Source: Flavobacterium kingsejongi (GTDB lineage: Bacteria > Bacteroidota > Bacteroidia > Flavobacteriales > Flavobacteriaceae). Taken from it: 64,000 nucleotides of DNA. The stretch's first letter is position 1, and every line of letters begins with the position of its first letter. The notes below the pieces were generated by a model, which saw only the letters and a program-made list of their open reading frames with translations, had not been told where the DNA came from and made no database searches. Below are positions 16,826 through 26,512 of this stretch, in pieces. Made by a program: the position numbers and the translations under genes. Location of the stretch: assembly GCF_003076475.1 (NCBI RefSeq), contig NZ_CP020919.1, positions 2,418,001 to 2,482,000 on the forward strand, given 5' to 3'.

Positions 16826-19800
16826 ATGGATAAAAAAATATTCTCCTTTCTGTTCTCCACACGCTTAATGGCCGTATTATTTCTTGGTTTTGCACTTGCA
16901 ATGGCAATAGGAACTTTCATCGAAGATGCCTACAATACGGATACTGCCCGAATTCTCATTTATAATTCCTGGTGGTTTGAAGCCATTATGGTCTTTTTTA
17001 TGATCAATTTCATCGGAAATATCAAACGTTACCAGCTTCATAAAAAAGAAAAATGGGCCACTTTATTGCTGCACTTATCTTTTATACTGATTCTTTTAGG
17101 GGCTTTTGTAACCCGTTACATCAGTTTTGAAGGGATCATGCCAATTCGTGAAGAAGCAACAGAAAACCAGTTTTACTCTGATAAAACCTACCTGACTGTA
17201 TTTGTGGATGGTGAATATGAAGGAGAGCCAAGACGTAAAACATTCGAAAAAAACCTATTAATGTCTCCTGCGGTGAATAATCATTTTACGCTAAAAGACA
17301 AGTTTAATGAAATTCCTTTTGAAATCGAATATGCTGATTTCCTAATGGATGCCAAAGAATCCATTAAAGAAGATAAAAACGGGGTGTATTACCTGAAAAT
17401 GGTAGAGTCCGGAGACGGAACCCGTCATGAGCATTTTCTGAAAGAAGGGGAAGTGCAGAATATCCATAATGTATTGTTTGCTTTTAATAAGCCTACTCCG
17501 GGCGCTATTAATGTAACCAAGAATGGTGATGCAATGACTTTACAGGCTCCTTTTGGTGGTGATTTTATGCGCATGGCCGATAAGATGACGGGAGCTGTAG
17601 TTAAAGATTCTGTACAGCCTTTAATGATGCGTTCGCTGTATAATGTAGCGGGAAGCCAGTTTGTTTTTCCGGAACCGGCTATAAAAGGGGTTAAAGATTT
17701 TGTAGGCAGTACAAATTATGCTTCTAAAAATGATGATGCCCTACGTATCAAAGTAAAATCGGAAGGCCAGGAAAAACTGGTTACGCTGATGGGGGCCAAA
17801 GGAAAAATCGGGGAACCTTTTTCATTCCGACAGGGCAATTTGGATTATACCCTTTTCTATGGTAGCAAAGTATATACACTTCCTTTTAAAATCAAACTGA
17901 ATGATTTCGTAGCGGAGAAATATCCCGGAACTGAAAAAAGCTATTCTTCGTATGAGAGTAAAGTCACTATTATCGCTCCGGAAGAAACATTTGATGCCCG
18001 TATCTTTATGAATAATGTTTTGGATTATAAAGGGTACCGTTTTTTCCAGTCAGGACTCGATGCCGATGAAAAAGGAACTAATCTTTCTGTAAGCCATGAC
18101 TTCTGGGGAACCTGGATCACCTATATCGGCTATTTCTTATTGTACTTTGCGCTGATGGCCATACTATTTGATAAAAACACACGTTTTGGCGATTTAAAAC
18201 GTAAACTGGATAAAGTGAAAGCAAAGAAATCAAAACTAATTACGCTGCTTGTTTTATTCTTGAGCATTAGCGGTTTTTCACAGGAGCATGCCAATCATAT
18301 CATGCCTACAGAAAAGCAGATGGACTCTGTGATTACAAAATATGCAGTGTCTGAGGAACATGCGGCAAAGTTCGGAAGAATGGTAATCCAGGATGGTAGA
18401 GGCCGTATGAAACCGATTAATACCTTTTCTTCGGAACTGGTTCGGAAAGTGAGCAAAAGTGACCATTATAAAGGACTGAATTCCGATCAGGTATTATTGT
18501 CAATGTCACAGTTTCCACAGATCTGGTACAATGTACCGATGATTACCGTTAAAAATGAAAATGATAGTATCCGTAAAATGATTGGTTTGCTGCATAAAGA
18601 AAAATATGCTGCCATGATTAATTTTTTCGACGATATGGGGAACTATAAACTGGCAGGTGTTTTGGAAGAAGCCTATGCTGCTGCAGTGCCCAACCAATTC
18701 CAGAAAGATTTTATCGAAACGGATAAAAAAGTAAATTTATTATATGACGCTTTAAGTGGAAGGATATTGCGTGTTTTCCCAATTCCGAATGATCCGAATA
18801 ACAAATGGGTATCCTACCTGGAGCTCAACGAAACTAAAGTTACCGGTATTGACTCTACTTACCTGAAAAGCGTATTGCCATTGTATTTTGGCTCTTTGCG
18901 GGAAGCAGAGAAAACAGGTGGGTACAAAACGGCCGATGATATCCTGGAAAGCATCAATGGCTTCCAGAAAAAATACGGTAGCAAAGTACGTCCTGACGAT
19001 AGCAAGATTGATTCTGAAATCCTGTACAACAAATATGATATTTTCAAGAACCTGTTCTGGATGTATATGGCGGCGGGTATTTTTATGATGACCATTGTCA
19101 TCATCAGGATATTCAAAGACAATAAAGCAGTTTCGATCCTGATTAAAATAAGTCATAGTATTGTAGGGTTACTGTTTGTATTGCATACAATCGGGTTAAT
19201 TGTACGCTGGTACGTTTCCGGACATGCGCCGTGGAGTGATGCCTATGAATCGATTATTTATGTGGGGTGGGCTACCATGTTCTTCGGACTGGCATTTGGA
19301 AGAAAATCTCATTTAACGGTAGCAGCAACTGCATTTGTGGCTGCAATTATTATGTTTGTTGCCCATACCAGTTACATGGACCCTGCTATTGCCAACCTGC
19401 AGCCGGTTTTAAATTCCTACTGGCTGATGATCCACGTTGCTGTAATTGTGGCCAGCTACGGACCGTTCACTCTGGGGATGATTCTGGGGCTTGTATCGCT
19501 ATTCCTGATAATTTTTACCAATAAAAAGAACCGCATCAAAATGGATCTTAATATTAAAGAGATCACTTATATTACTGAAATGTCTTTAACGGTTGGTTTG
19601 GTTATGCTAACGATAGGAAACTTCCTGGGAGGCCAATGGGCTAATGAAAGCTGGGGCCGTTATTGGGGGTGGGATCCAAAAGAAACCTGGGCTTTAATCA
19701 GTATCATGGTGTATGCTTTTGTCATTCACATGCGATTGGTTCCGGGAATGCGTAGTGCATGGTTGTTTAATTTTATGTCGGTATTGGCTTATTTCTCTAT

Positions 19801-19960
19801 TTTAATGACCTATTATGGCGTAAACTTCTACCTCACCGGGTTGCATTCCTATGCCAGTGGAGAGAAAACCACCCCGGCGTATTTCTATTATATGTTCTTT
19901 GGAGCGGTAATTATCGGAATTTTTGCCCTGATGAAGTACAGGAAATATTATAAAAAATAA
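16826..19960 (+). CDS. Fused ResB-CcsA cytochrome c biogenesis protein
   Basis: 1044 residues. The N-terminal half is ResB/CcsB-like: four membrane segments with a large periplasmic domain between segments 3 and 4, including FMNNVLDYKGYRFFQSGLD just before the last. The C-terminal half (about residues 745-1044) is CcsA-like with the haem-binding tryptophan-rich motif in WGRYWGWDPKETWALI and flanking histidines (FVLHTIGLI, MIHVAVIV, FVIHMRLV). System II cytochrome c synthases carry haem across the membrane and attach it to CXXCH apocytochromes. Single-chain fusions are usual in Bacteroidetes. The middle region (about 480-740) is an extra periplasmic insert. A terminator follows directly. Confidence 0.93.
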   Translation: MDKKIFSFLFSTRLMAVLFLGFALAMAIGTFIEDAYNTDTARILIYNSWWFEAIMVFFMINFIGNIKRYQLHKKEKWATLLLHLSFILILLGAFVTRYISFEGIMPIREEATENQFYSDKTYLTVFVDGEYEGEPRRKTFEKNLLMSPAVNNHFTLKDKFNEIPFEIEYADFLMDAKESIKEDKNGVYYLKMVESGDGTRHEHFLKEGEVQNIHNVLFAFNKPTPGAINVTKNGDAMTLQAPFGGDFMRMADKMTGAVVKDSVQPLMMRSLYNVAGSQFVFPEPAIKGVKDFVGSTNYASKNDDALRIKVKSEGQEKLVTLMGAKGKIGEPFSFRQGNLDYTLFYGSKVYTLPFKIKLNDFVAEKYPGTEKSYSSYESKVTIIAPEETFDARIFMNNVLDYKGYRFFQSGLDADEKGTNLSVSHDFWGTWITYIGYFLLYFALMAILFDKNTRFGDLKRKLDKVKAKKSKLITLLVLFLSISGFSQEHANHIMPTEKQMDSVITKYAVSEEHAAKFGRMVIQDGRGRMKPINTFSSELVRKVSKSDHYKGLNSDQVLLSMSQFPQIWYNVPMITVKNENDSIRKMIGLLHKEKYAAMINFFDDMGNYKLAGVLEEAYAAAVPNQFQKDFIETDKKVNLLYDALSGRILRVFPIPNDPNNKWVSYLELNETKVTGIDSTYLKSVLPLYFGSLREAEKTGGYKTADDILESINGFQKKYGSKVRPDDSKIDSEILYNKYDIFKNLFWMYMAAGIFMMTIVIIRIFKDNKAVSILIKISHSIVGLLFVLHTIGLIVRWYVSGHAPWSDAYESIIYVGWATMFFGLAFGRKSHLTVAATAFVAAIIMFVAHTSYMDPAIANLQPVLNSYWLMIHVAVIVASYGPFTLGMILGLVSLFLIIFTNKKNRIKMDLNIKEITYITEMSLTVGLVMLTIGNFLGGQWANESWGRYWGWDPKETWALISIMVYAFVIHMRLVPGMRSAWLFNFMSVLAYFSILMTYYGVNFYLTGLHSYASGEKTTPAYFYYMFFGAVIIGIFALMKYRKYYKK

Positions 19961-19978
19961 ATGGATATCAATTGATAC

Positions 19979-20014
19979 AGACCCCGGAAGCAAATCTTCC
20001 GGGGTCTTTTTTTT
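19979..20014 (+). terminator. Terminator of the cytochrome c biogenesis gene
   Basis: AGACCCCGGAAG pairs with CTTCCGGGGTCT around CAAAT, followed by eight T. It starts 18 bp after the stop. Confidence 0.95.
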
Positions 20015-20074
20015 AACATAAATTTGGAATGTATAAGCGAATCAAACAGTAATTTTATCGTCTAAATTATCCTT

Positions 20075-20671
20075 ATGAAAAAAATTATTATGGCTGCGTG
20101 CTCCATAGTACTTCTGATCAGCTGTCAACAAAACCAGGCTCAGAAAGAAGTTGCCGAAGCTACTACCACAGAAAACCAAACACCAATGGCAAAAGAAACG
20201 ATTTATCAGTTTAAAGTAAAAGACCTCTCCGGGAAGGAATTTGATTTCGCGTCTTTAAAAGGCAAGAAAATTTTAGTTGTAAATACAGCGTCAAAATGTG
20301 GGTTAACACCACAATACAAAGATTTACAGGCCTTGTATGACACCTATAAAGGGCAGAATTTTGTTATCGTTGGGTTTCCAGCGAATAATTTTGCTTCTCA
20401 GGAGCCGGGAACTAATGCAGAGATTGCTACATTTTGTGAAATGAATTATGGCGTGACATTCCCTATGATGGATAAAATTTCCGTTAAAGGCGACGACATG
20501 GCACCGATCTATAAATTCCTGACTCAGAAATCAAAAAATGGAGTCCAGGATTCTGAAGTAGAATGGAATTTCCAGAAATACCTCATCAACGAACAGGGTG
20601 AACTGGTTAAGGTAATTAGCCCGAAAACATTACCGACTGATAAAGAAATTGTGGATTGGGTAAAGTCCTAA
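20075..20671 (+). CDS. Glutathione peroxidase family lipoprotein
   Basis: 198 residues. The N-terminus is a lipoprotein signal with lipobox LISC at Cys19, so the enzyme is probably membrane-anchored outside the cytoplasm. The peroxidase domain starts near residue 44. The peroxidatic Cys is in NTASKCGLTPQYKDL and the catalytic Trp in WNFQKYL; a second Cys in ATFCEMNYGVTFPM is the likely resolving residue. The usual FPCNQF motif reads FPANNF here, so its Gln is replaced by Asn. Such enzymes normally reduce hydroperoxides with thioredoxin rather than glutathione. Flanked by terminators on both sides, so monocistronic. Confidence 0.93.
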   Translation: MKKIIMAACSIVLLISCQQNQAQKEVAEATTTENQTPMAKETIYQFKVKDLSGKEFDFASLKGKKILVVNTASKCGLTPQYKDLQALYDTYKGQNFVIVGFPANNFASQEPGTNAEIATFCEMNYGVTFPMMDKISVKGDDMAPIYKFLTQKSKNGVQDSEVEWNFQKYLINEQGELVKVISPKTLPTDKEIVDWVKS

Positions 20672-20694
20672 ATCACTTTTTAAAGAATTATGTA

Positions 20695-20725
20695 AAAGCA
20701 TCCCAGACCGGGATGCTTTTTTTAT
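20695..20725 (+). terminator. Terminator of the glutathione peroxidase gene
   Basis: AAAGCATCCC pairs with GGGATGCTTT around AGACC, followed by T residues. Confidence 0.92.
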
Positions 20726-20749
20726 GTTGTACGACTACCGGAAAACAAA

Positions 20750-20788
20750 TAGCCCGCTATCTTAATCAGTAAGGATAGCGGGCTATGG
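20750..20788 (-). terminator. Hairpin ending the ABC transporter operon
   Basis: ATAGCCCGCTATC pairs with GATAGCGGGCTAT around a loop of about 11 bases. In the minus direction it is followed by TTTGTTTTCC, a modest U-tract. Confidence 0.65.
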
Positions 20789-20809
20789 TATAGTAAAAAA
20801 TTGGAGCGA

Positions 20810-21649
20810 TTATAAATCTCTTTTTTTCAATACCCTGTAGGATAGGTAAACGAATATTGCAGTCCATGCCAATACGATAAGAATCTGTACATAATTGACA
20901 TCATAAATTGTAGTGTCTGCCTGTCCGGAAACCTGTTCTTCTAAATTACGAACCAGGGAAAGCCTGCGCAGCGGATTAAAAATAAGGCTGCTCATGGATT
21001 CCAAAGGAAAAAAGCGGCTTACGTTTTCTCCGATGTTACTTCCAGCCGGAGTAACCAGGCGGATTCCCAAAAAGATAAATCCTTCTATGATATTCCATAA
21101 AATCAGAAATCCTAATGCAAAAGCGGATCGTTTTACCAGGATACCCAGGAAAAGACAGAAGGAAAAGAATCCCATCAGTTTTACAAAATACGCAAGCAGA
21201 TAATCGACATCGGTGAATACTATTGATGCTTCGGTAAATGAAGAGAACGAATATCCCAGGATCAGGGAAAGTATAAAAATAAAAACGGTTGAGGCCAAAG
21301 CAAATAAAATAACCGTAAGGAATTTAGATTGGATAAATTCTTTTTTGCTGAGCCCGTCAATGAGGTTTTGCTTTAATGTACCATAACTGTATTCGTTGGA
21401 CATCATCGACACAATGACGATGGCCAGGAATAATTTGAGCAGGGCTGCAAAATAAGTATTGAAGTGCCAGATGTACGGGAAGTTAAAAATCCCCATTTTT
21501 GCTAAACTGATGTGTAAAGAACCAAGATCGAATTCGATGGAAGCGATCAAGGCAATCAGAGAAAGCAATACAAAATAGCAGATAATTAAAACTTTGGAGG
21601 CTTTGTTTTTGAGCAGTTTTTGGAGCTCTATATGGATAAGTCTTTTCAT
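20810..21649 (-). CDS. ABC-2 type transporter permease
   Basis: 279 residues with about six hydrophobic segments. The N-terminal MKRLIHIELQKLLKNKAS and first segment VLIICYFVLLSLIALIASI are typical of ABC-2 family permeases such as those in lantibiotic or bacitracin self-protection and Na+ efflux. The partner ATPase gene lies 49 bp upstream on the same strand. The substrate is unknown. It has no C39 peptidase domain, so it does not fit as the classical processing exporter of the GG-type graspetide precursors 13 kb away, although an export or immunity role cannot be excluded. Confidence 0.88.
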   Translation of the reverse strand: MKRLIHIELQKLLKNKASKVLIICYFVLLSLIALIASIEFDLGSLHISLAKMGIFNFPYIWHFNTYFAALLKLFLAIVIVSMMSNEYSYGTLKQNLIDGLSKKEFIQSKFLTVILFALASTVFIFILSLILGYSFSSFTEASIVFTDVDYLLAYFVKLMGFFSFCLFLGILVKRSAFALGFLILWNIIEGFIFLGIRLVTPAGSNIGENVSRFFPLESMSSLIFNPLRRLSLVRNLEEQVSGQADTTIYDVNYVQILIVLAWTAIFVYLSYRVLKKRDL

Positions 21650-21698
21650 TTTGGTTTGTATTTTTTGAATTGTAAATAGTGAAGAAGCATCCCCTGGA

Positions 21699-22598
21699 TT
21701 ACTTCCCTGCGATGATTTGGATGAATTGTTCTTCCAGGCTTGTTTTTCGCTTGATCAAATGATTTAGCACAATTCCCTTGTCAAACAGGTAACGGTTCAA
21801 TTCAGCGGCTTCCAGTGCGCTTTTGGTGTATACAAAAACTTTACCGTCCAACAGTTCTGTTTTTTCAATGGCAGGATGTTGTTGTAGTGCTGCAATCATT
21901 TGGTCAGTAGCTTCGGACTGCAATTCAAAAAAGCCATCGTTGGAGATCATGCCATCGACACTTCCAAAATACAGCATTTCTCCTTTTCGTAAAACGACAG
22001 CATGGGTACATACTTTTTCTACTTCGTCCAACAGGTGGGAAGCAAGCAAAATAGTGGTTCCGGTGGCTGCAATTTCTTTGATGATATCACGAATCTGGCG
22101 TATTCCCTGTGGATCAAGCCCGTTTGTAGGCTCATCCAGAATCAGGATTTCGGGATCATTCAATAATGCAGAAGCAATCGCCAGTCGTTGTTTCATCCCA
22201 AGAGAAAAAGTCAGGAATTTACTGTCTTTACGTTCCAAAAGGCCTACTACATCAAGTTTTTCTGCAGCTTTGGAATACGGGATTTGTTTGATGTCACATA
22301 CGAGTTTTAAGTTCTCATACGCGGTCATGTACGGATAGAAGTTAGGCCTTTCGATAATAGCCCCCACTTTTTTTAATGCCTGGTGGGTTTCCATACTGCC
22401 ACCAAACCAGCTGTAGGATCCGGAAGTTTTGTTGACCACATTGAGTATGATACCCAATGTTGTTGATTTTCCACTTCCATTAGGGCCTAAAATGCCGTAG
22501 ACATTTCCCTTTTTGATTTCAAATGAAACGTTTTTTACCGCATGGACTGCCCCAAAACGTTTGTTTAGGTTTTCTATTTTTAATATGGTTTCCTGCAT
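21699..22598 (-). CDS. ABC transporter ATP-binding protein
   Basis: 299 residues. Walker A GPNGSGKST (about residues 38-46), signature FSLGMKQRLAIASALL (about 131-146), Walker B EILILDEPTNGLDP (about 150-163) and the switch His in LLASHLLDE are all intact, so it should hydrolyse ATP. The C-terminal extension of about 80 residues is usual for ABC-2 ATPases of the CcmA/BcrA type. It is cotranscribed with the permease that follows. Confidence 0.93.
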   Translation of the reverse strand: MQETILKIENLNKRFGAVHAVKNVSFEIKKGNVYGILGPNGSGKSTTLGIILNVVNKTSGSYSWFGGSMETHQALKKVGAIIERPNFYPYMTAYENLKLVCDIKQIPYSKAAEKLDVVGLLERKDSKFLTFSLGMKQRLAIASALLNDPEILILDEPTNGLDPQGIRQIRDIIKEIAATGTTILLASHLLDEVEKVCTHAVVLRKGEMLYFGSVDGMISNDGFFELQSEATDQMIAALQQHPAIEKTELLDGKVFVYTKSALEAAELNRYLFDKGIVLNHLIKRKTSLEEQFIQIIAGK

Positions 22599-22702
22599 GA
22601 TATAAGTTTGATTGATATTGGTAAGACGGGCAATGTAAGAATTTGTTACCGAATAGTATGAAATATTTTAGGGTGCGCAGCTATAAAAGTGTGTTTACCG
22701 TA

Positions 22703-24541
22703 TTATTGATACAGTACAGTTTCAGGTTTTCCATATTGGAAATCATCAAATTGGAAATCGGTTGATTTTACCGAATTTGATTTCAGCACATTATCTCCCT
22801 GTCCCGGAATACTCGGGTAGAAAGAGAAGGAAACCTGGAAAGAGTTAAAGACCAGGTAGCGGTTGGTAATTAACACACCGATACCAAACTGGGAATATAA
22901 TTTACTATTGGTGATGGCATGATGTTCATCACTAAGCACACCGAGTGTACAGCTCAGGAAAGGGCCAAACCGGAATCCCAGCAATTCCCAGGGTGCATAT
23001 GATTGGGTCTGGAAAGACAACAGTAGTTTTTTGGTACCGATGAGTCCAAATCCATCAAATCCCGGCAATCCATATTCGCCATTGATGGTGATGTTGTCAT
23101 AAGGATTACGTCGAAATCCCAGGACCAACTGGGGTTTGATAAACTGCCGGAATTTCCAGCGTCCTTTTCCGGCATCAATCAGGTTGGTGAAATAGGTAGC
23201 CTGAAAGGTGAGGGCACCATCTTCTAAATTAGACCCTCTAAAAAACGTACCATATTCAATGGCACCACTCAGGTAACCGAATTCATAATGATTCCCTATA
23301 GCCACTTTTGAACCGAGATAGAGGCGATTGGTGTGGTTTTTTCGCTGCATTCCTCCGGTGATTCCAAAAATACGACCGATAGGGACATCTTCAATGATCT
23401 CATAATTAAAGATGTACTTGTCCTGGATATATTTTCTGGACGTGATACCAATGGAAATAAGGTACAAATCCTGACGCGTATAATAGTTTATGGAATCGTA
23501 TAAAGGACCGGGGGCTTCCTGGAAACGCTTCCTTAAATACCGGATGGAGCTCACGAAATTAGTAGCCCTGTCTTCTTCGGTATTTCCTTTAAAAACTTGT
23601 ATGGAGTGTCCAGCCCAGAAATCCTGGCTGCTTGATTTTATACTTTGGTAGCCGATTGTGCCTGTTACCGTTTTCATCGAATCGGAAACATACCGTTGAT
23701 CGACAAATATACCACCAGCCCAACGGGCATAGGGAGAGAAGAAGGGGCGTTCAATATTGATGCTTTTTACAAAATCATCATCAACATCATTTTCATATTC
23801 GATGGTGGTGTTGATATAGGTATTGGCGATATTCGGGACATAATAACGCGATCGGTAATAGTTATCACCATCTTTAATGTTTTGGCGGTATTTATTCCGG
23901 AACTCATGGCCTGTCCCAAAAAAGTTTTTTTCACGCAGTTCAATATCATAGCGGGATCCCGAAAATGAAGCATCCGGGATTAAACTCCAGGCGTCCAGTA
24001 CTCGTATGGTAAGGTCAATGGAATCCGAACTGCTACTCACGGTTTCAGGTGTGACAGTAACTTCACGGATGTAACGCTGTGTCCTGATCAGACGCTGCGA
24101 TTCTTTGATCAGCAGCGAATCTAAAGGCTGGTTTTTTTTGATCAGCAATAAATTCCGGATGGTAATCTGCCGGGTTTTGAAATGGAGGCTGTTTCCGGCT
24201 CTCTCAATGAAATTTTTTTGTTTCGTGGTTGTATCATGCACGGAATAACCAAAAGGATCCAGGGTCACAATATTGATTTTCCGGATAATTTTGCCTTCAT
24301 ACTTCCGGTAGGGAATTTCGCGGTTTTTTTCCTTTGTTGCTACCTTTTTCGGTTGTTCCGTCCTTGTTTGCCGGAAAATTAATTTGTGGATGAATTTCGT
24401 GAATTTTCGTTTTTTGGAATATTTTTCAATGTTATTATACATCGAGACAGAATCTTTTTTTACAGTGGGATCCTGAGCCCTAAGTGATTGCAAGCTCATA
24501 AAAAAGAATACTAAAAAAAATATTTTGATTGTGCCCCTCAT
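22703..24541 (-). CDS. Omp85/BamA-like outer membrane protein
   Basis: 612 residues. The signal peptide ends near residue 22 (LQSLRAQ). Residues about 80-200 contain POTRA-like segments (GKIIRKINIVTLDPFGYSV, then QRLIRTQRYIREVTVTPE). The rest is a run of alternating aromatic/polar beta-strands ending in FQFDDFQYGK..TVLYQ, an outer membrane barrel. A conserved flavobacterial family whose exact role (outer membrane protein or lipid assembly) I cannot state. A purine-rich CAGGAG lies just before the ATG. Confidence 0.78.
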   Translation of the reverse strand: MRGTIKIFFLVFFFMSLQSLRAQDPTVKKDSVSMYNNIEKYSKKRKFTKFIHKLIFRQTRTEQPKKVATKEKNREIPYRKYEGKIIRKINIVTLDPFGYSVHDTTTKQKNFIERAGNSLHFKTRQITIRNLLLIKKNQPLDSLLIKESQRLIRTQRYIREVTVTPETVSSSSDSIDLTIRVLDAWSLIPDASFSGSRYDIELREKNFFGTGHEFRNKYRQNIKDGDNYYRSRYYVPNIANTYINTTIEYENDVDDDFVKSINIERPFFSPYARWAGGIFVDQRYVSDSMKTVTGTIGYQSIKSSSQDFWAGHSIQVFKGNTEEDRATNFVSSIRYLRKRFQEAPGPLYDSINYYTRQDLYLISIGITSRKYIQDKYIFNYEIIEDVPIGRIFGITGGMQRKNHTNRLYLGSKVAIGNHYEFGYLSGAIEYGTFFRGSNLEDGALTFQATYFTNLIDAGKGRWKFRQFIKPQLVLGFRRNPYDNITINGEYGLPGFDGFGLIGTKKLLLSFQTQSYAPWELLGFRFGPFLSCTLGVLSDEHHAITNSKLYSQFGIGVLITNRYLVFNSFQVSFSFYPSIPGQGDNVLKSNSVKSTDFQFDDFQYGKPETVLYQ

Positions 24542-24604
24542 GCAATTCTCCTGGTATTTTACTTTGATTGAAGTTACGAAATTTTGACAATAGATTTATA
24601 AAGT

Positions 24605-24641
24605 AAAAATGCATTTTATCGCTGTGATAAAATGCATTTTT
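24605..24641 (-). terminator. Terminator of the nucleoid-associated protein gene
   Basis: AAAAATGCATTTTATC pairs perfectly with GATAAAATGCATTTTT around five bases. It lies about 44 bp after the stop of the minus-strand gene and is symmetrical, so it could stop transcription both ways. Confidence 0.8.
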
Positions 24642-24684
24642 AAGTTTTATTTATCAAAAATAAAATGATTCCTGCCTGGGCTAA

Positions 24685-25743
24685 TTAGCTTTTTTGCTCC
24701 TTATTGAAGTAAACCAGATAGTAGTACATTTGTTTTTCTTCGTCCCATCCTTTTTCTACAAATTTCTCGGCACTCTCAGGATTGATAAAGTCCAGTTTAA
24801 TCTGAATATTCGTATCCAGATTAATCACGTTCTTGATCTTTTTGCGGGCATCCGATACGGCAGCATTTGCGATAGGGAAATTGGTAATATCCTCGATACT
24901 GTATTTTTCACCTTTATCGACTTTGTAATTTTTGAATTCAGGGATAAGATCCGGATTGTCCAATACCTCATTTAAGAAGTTGGTTTCTTCAAACTGGTCA
25001 TTTTTAGCAAAGTAATTTACCGAACGGTTCATGAACATTACCTCTTCTTTTTTATCTTCTGCCGGAAGCACTACGTCTTTTGCAAAGTCCTGGCAAAATT
25101 TAAGGTATTTCTTGGTGATGAAATTTTCGTCCTGGAAAGCATCTACCGAAAGGAAATGCTCCAACCAGTAACGTGCATCATAACGGTTGCTATCAATGGT
25201 CAGGATTTTATAACCCTCTTCTTTTTTATAATTAAAGATAAGGCATCCTTTGTCCAGTTTGTTCAGGTTGATTCCCTGCTGTAAAATCATTTCCAGGTGG
25301 GTGTCACGCTCTTCAAACTGAAGGAAATCGGTTTTAATTTCACTTTTGAAAACACCTACTGCATCTACAACATTATTATCAATTGAAAGATTGGAAAGGT
25401 AGACTACATACACCTCTCCATTTTTGATATGCGGGTGATTGGACTGCTCAAAAAGGTGTTTGGTAATTTTTTTAGAAACTTCATGTACGCTTGAAGGATC
25501 AGCAAAAATCTCCGTAGCAAAAGTAAACATGTCGTTGTATTCTAAATCTACATCGTGCGCAAACTGAAAGTAATTTTCTTCTTTTTCGCGGAAAGGCTTG
25601 AAGAAATACTCTTTTATCAGGGGAACAATCTCATCACTAAGGTTGAACGGTTGTTCTGACAAGAAAAAGGCTTCGTTCCGGCTTTTGTTACCCACTCGGT
25701 GGATGGACAAAGTCTCAATGTGCGTGTTGTATAAATTTATCAT
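24685..25743 (-). CDS. Nucleoid-associated protein, NdpA/YejK-like
   Basis: 352 residues from the ATG at 25743. Nine further codons are open upstream, but MINLYNTHIETLSIHRVGNK is the conserved family start. The protein follows the NdpA/YejK family (37-kDa nucleoid-associated protein): an N-terminal domain with FFLSEQPFNL, a central YFLSNLSI-like strand (VVYLSNLSIDNNVVDAVGVF), and a C-terminal part with FINPESAEKFVEKGWDEEKQ. The family binds the nucleoid but the function is poorly defined. Followed by a strong hairpin. Confidence 0.85.
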   Translation of the reverse strand: MINLYNTHIETLSIHRVGNKSRNEAFFLSEQPFNLSDEIVPLIKEYFFKPFREKEENYFQFAHDVDLEYNDMFTFATEIFADPSSVHEVSKKITKHLFEQSNHPHIKNGEVYVVYLSNLSIDNNVVDAVGVFKSEIKTDFLQFEERDTHLEMILQQGINLNKLDKGCLIFNYKKEEGYKILTIDSNRYDARYWLEHFLSVDAFQDENFITKKYLKFCQDFAKDVVLPAEDKKEEVMFMNRSVNYFAKNDQFEETNFLNEVLDNPDLIPEFKNYKVDKGEKYSIEDITNFPIANAAVSDARKKIKNVINLDTNIQIKLDFINPESAEKFVEKGWDEEKQMYYYLVYFNKEQKS

Positions 25744-25825
25744 TTCAAGTATTTTAGAGGAAAGAACCAAGATTAAAAGCTATAGTGTCTTAATCCTGGT
25801 TCCCTTTTTTTATCGTAATTAATTT

Positions 25826-26368
25826 TTAATTCCAGTTTTCTTCAAATCCGAAGTCTTCGAAGTTCTCGCCACCATCCAGCATATCCAGGTCTTCTTCATC
25901 GAAATCGTCTTCAAAATCACCATAGATGTCATCTTTCATGCTGCCCTCTGCAAAATCTTTTTCAGGCGCATCTACCGGTAATTCACCATGCGTAAATAAC
26001 AGGTGTGGGTATCGTTCTCCTTCTTCTATTTCTTCAATAGCAGCCAATTCTACAAAGAATGTCCACATATTCAGGAAATCATAAACGTAAATTAGTTTGG
26101 TGTTCTCCCGATTCAATAAATCCGAAAGTACATAATCGCTCATGATCTTCTGCTCTCCCGGAATATCTCCCGTATCGAACAAAGAAATTTCTTCATCCTG
26201 TGTCCAATCGGCATCACAGGTATAAAAGGAAGCGATTTCCATTCCGTCAAAACCGAAAGCATTTACAATTGCATTGTGAAAATCTTCTAAAGTTGCATCT
26301 TCCATTATCGCGATATCCCTGAAGACATCCTCTTCTGCATCGAGAATTACTCTGAATTTATAAACCAT
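25826..26368 (-). CDS. Plasmid pRiA4b ORF-3-like family protein
   Basis: 180 residues. The N-terminal MVYKFRVILDAEEDVFRDIAI followed by LEDFHNAIVNAFGFDG and the later YVYDFLNMWTFFVEL are characteristic of the pRiA4b ORF-3-like (IS1096 TnpR-like) family. The last 40 residues are extremely acidic (EDDFDEEDLDMLDGGENFED). Although named after a plasmid ORF, chromosomal copies are common in flavobacteria and nothing mobile is beside this one. No function is established. Confidence 0.82.
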   Translation of the reverse strand: MVYKFRVILDAEEDVFRDIAIMEDATLEDFHNAIVNAFGFDGMEIASFYTCDADWTQDEEISLFDTGDIPGEQKIMSDYVLSDLLNRENTKLIYVYDFLNMWTFFVELAAIEEIEEGERYPHLLFTHGELPVDAPEKDFAEGSMKDDIYGDFEDDFDEEDLDMLDGGENFEDFGFEENWN

Positions 26369-26512
26369 AATCTATATTTTTGATGAGGGGGCAAAGGTAG
26401 TCAGATAATTGTAAAATTAAAGAATCATACGATTAGATTTTTAGATTTTTTTGTTTTAAAAGACCTTCGTATTACCGTTTATCAGAAGCCGTCTCTTTAA
26501 AAATATTAGGGG

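Noticed and set aside
20810..22598. Graspetide exporter
   Set aside because: The ABC-2 pair lacks a C39 peptidase domain, lies about 12 kb from the locus on the other strand, and is separated by unrelated operons. No positive evidence links them.
25826..26368. Plasmid or transposon remnant, because of the pRiA4b ORF-3 family name
   Set aside because: The gene lies among ordinary chromosomal genes with no inverted repeats or transposase nearby; the name is historical.
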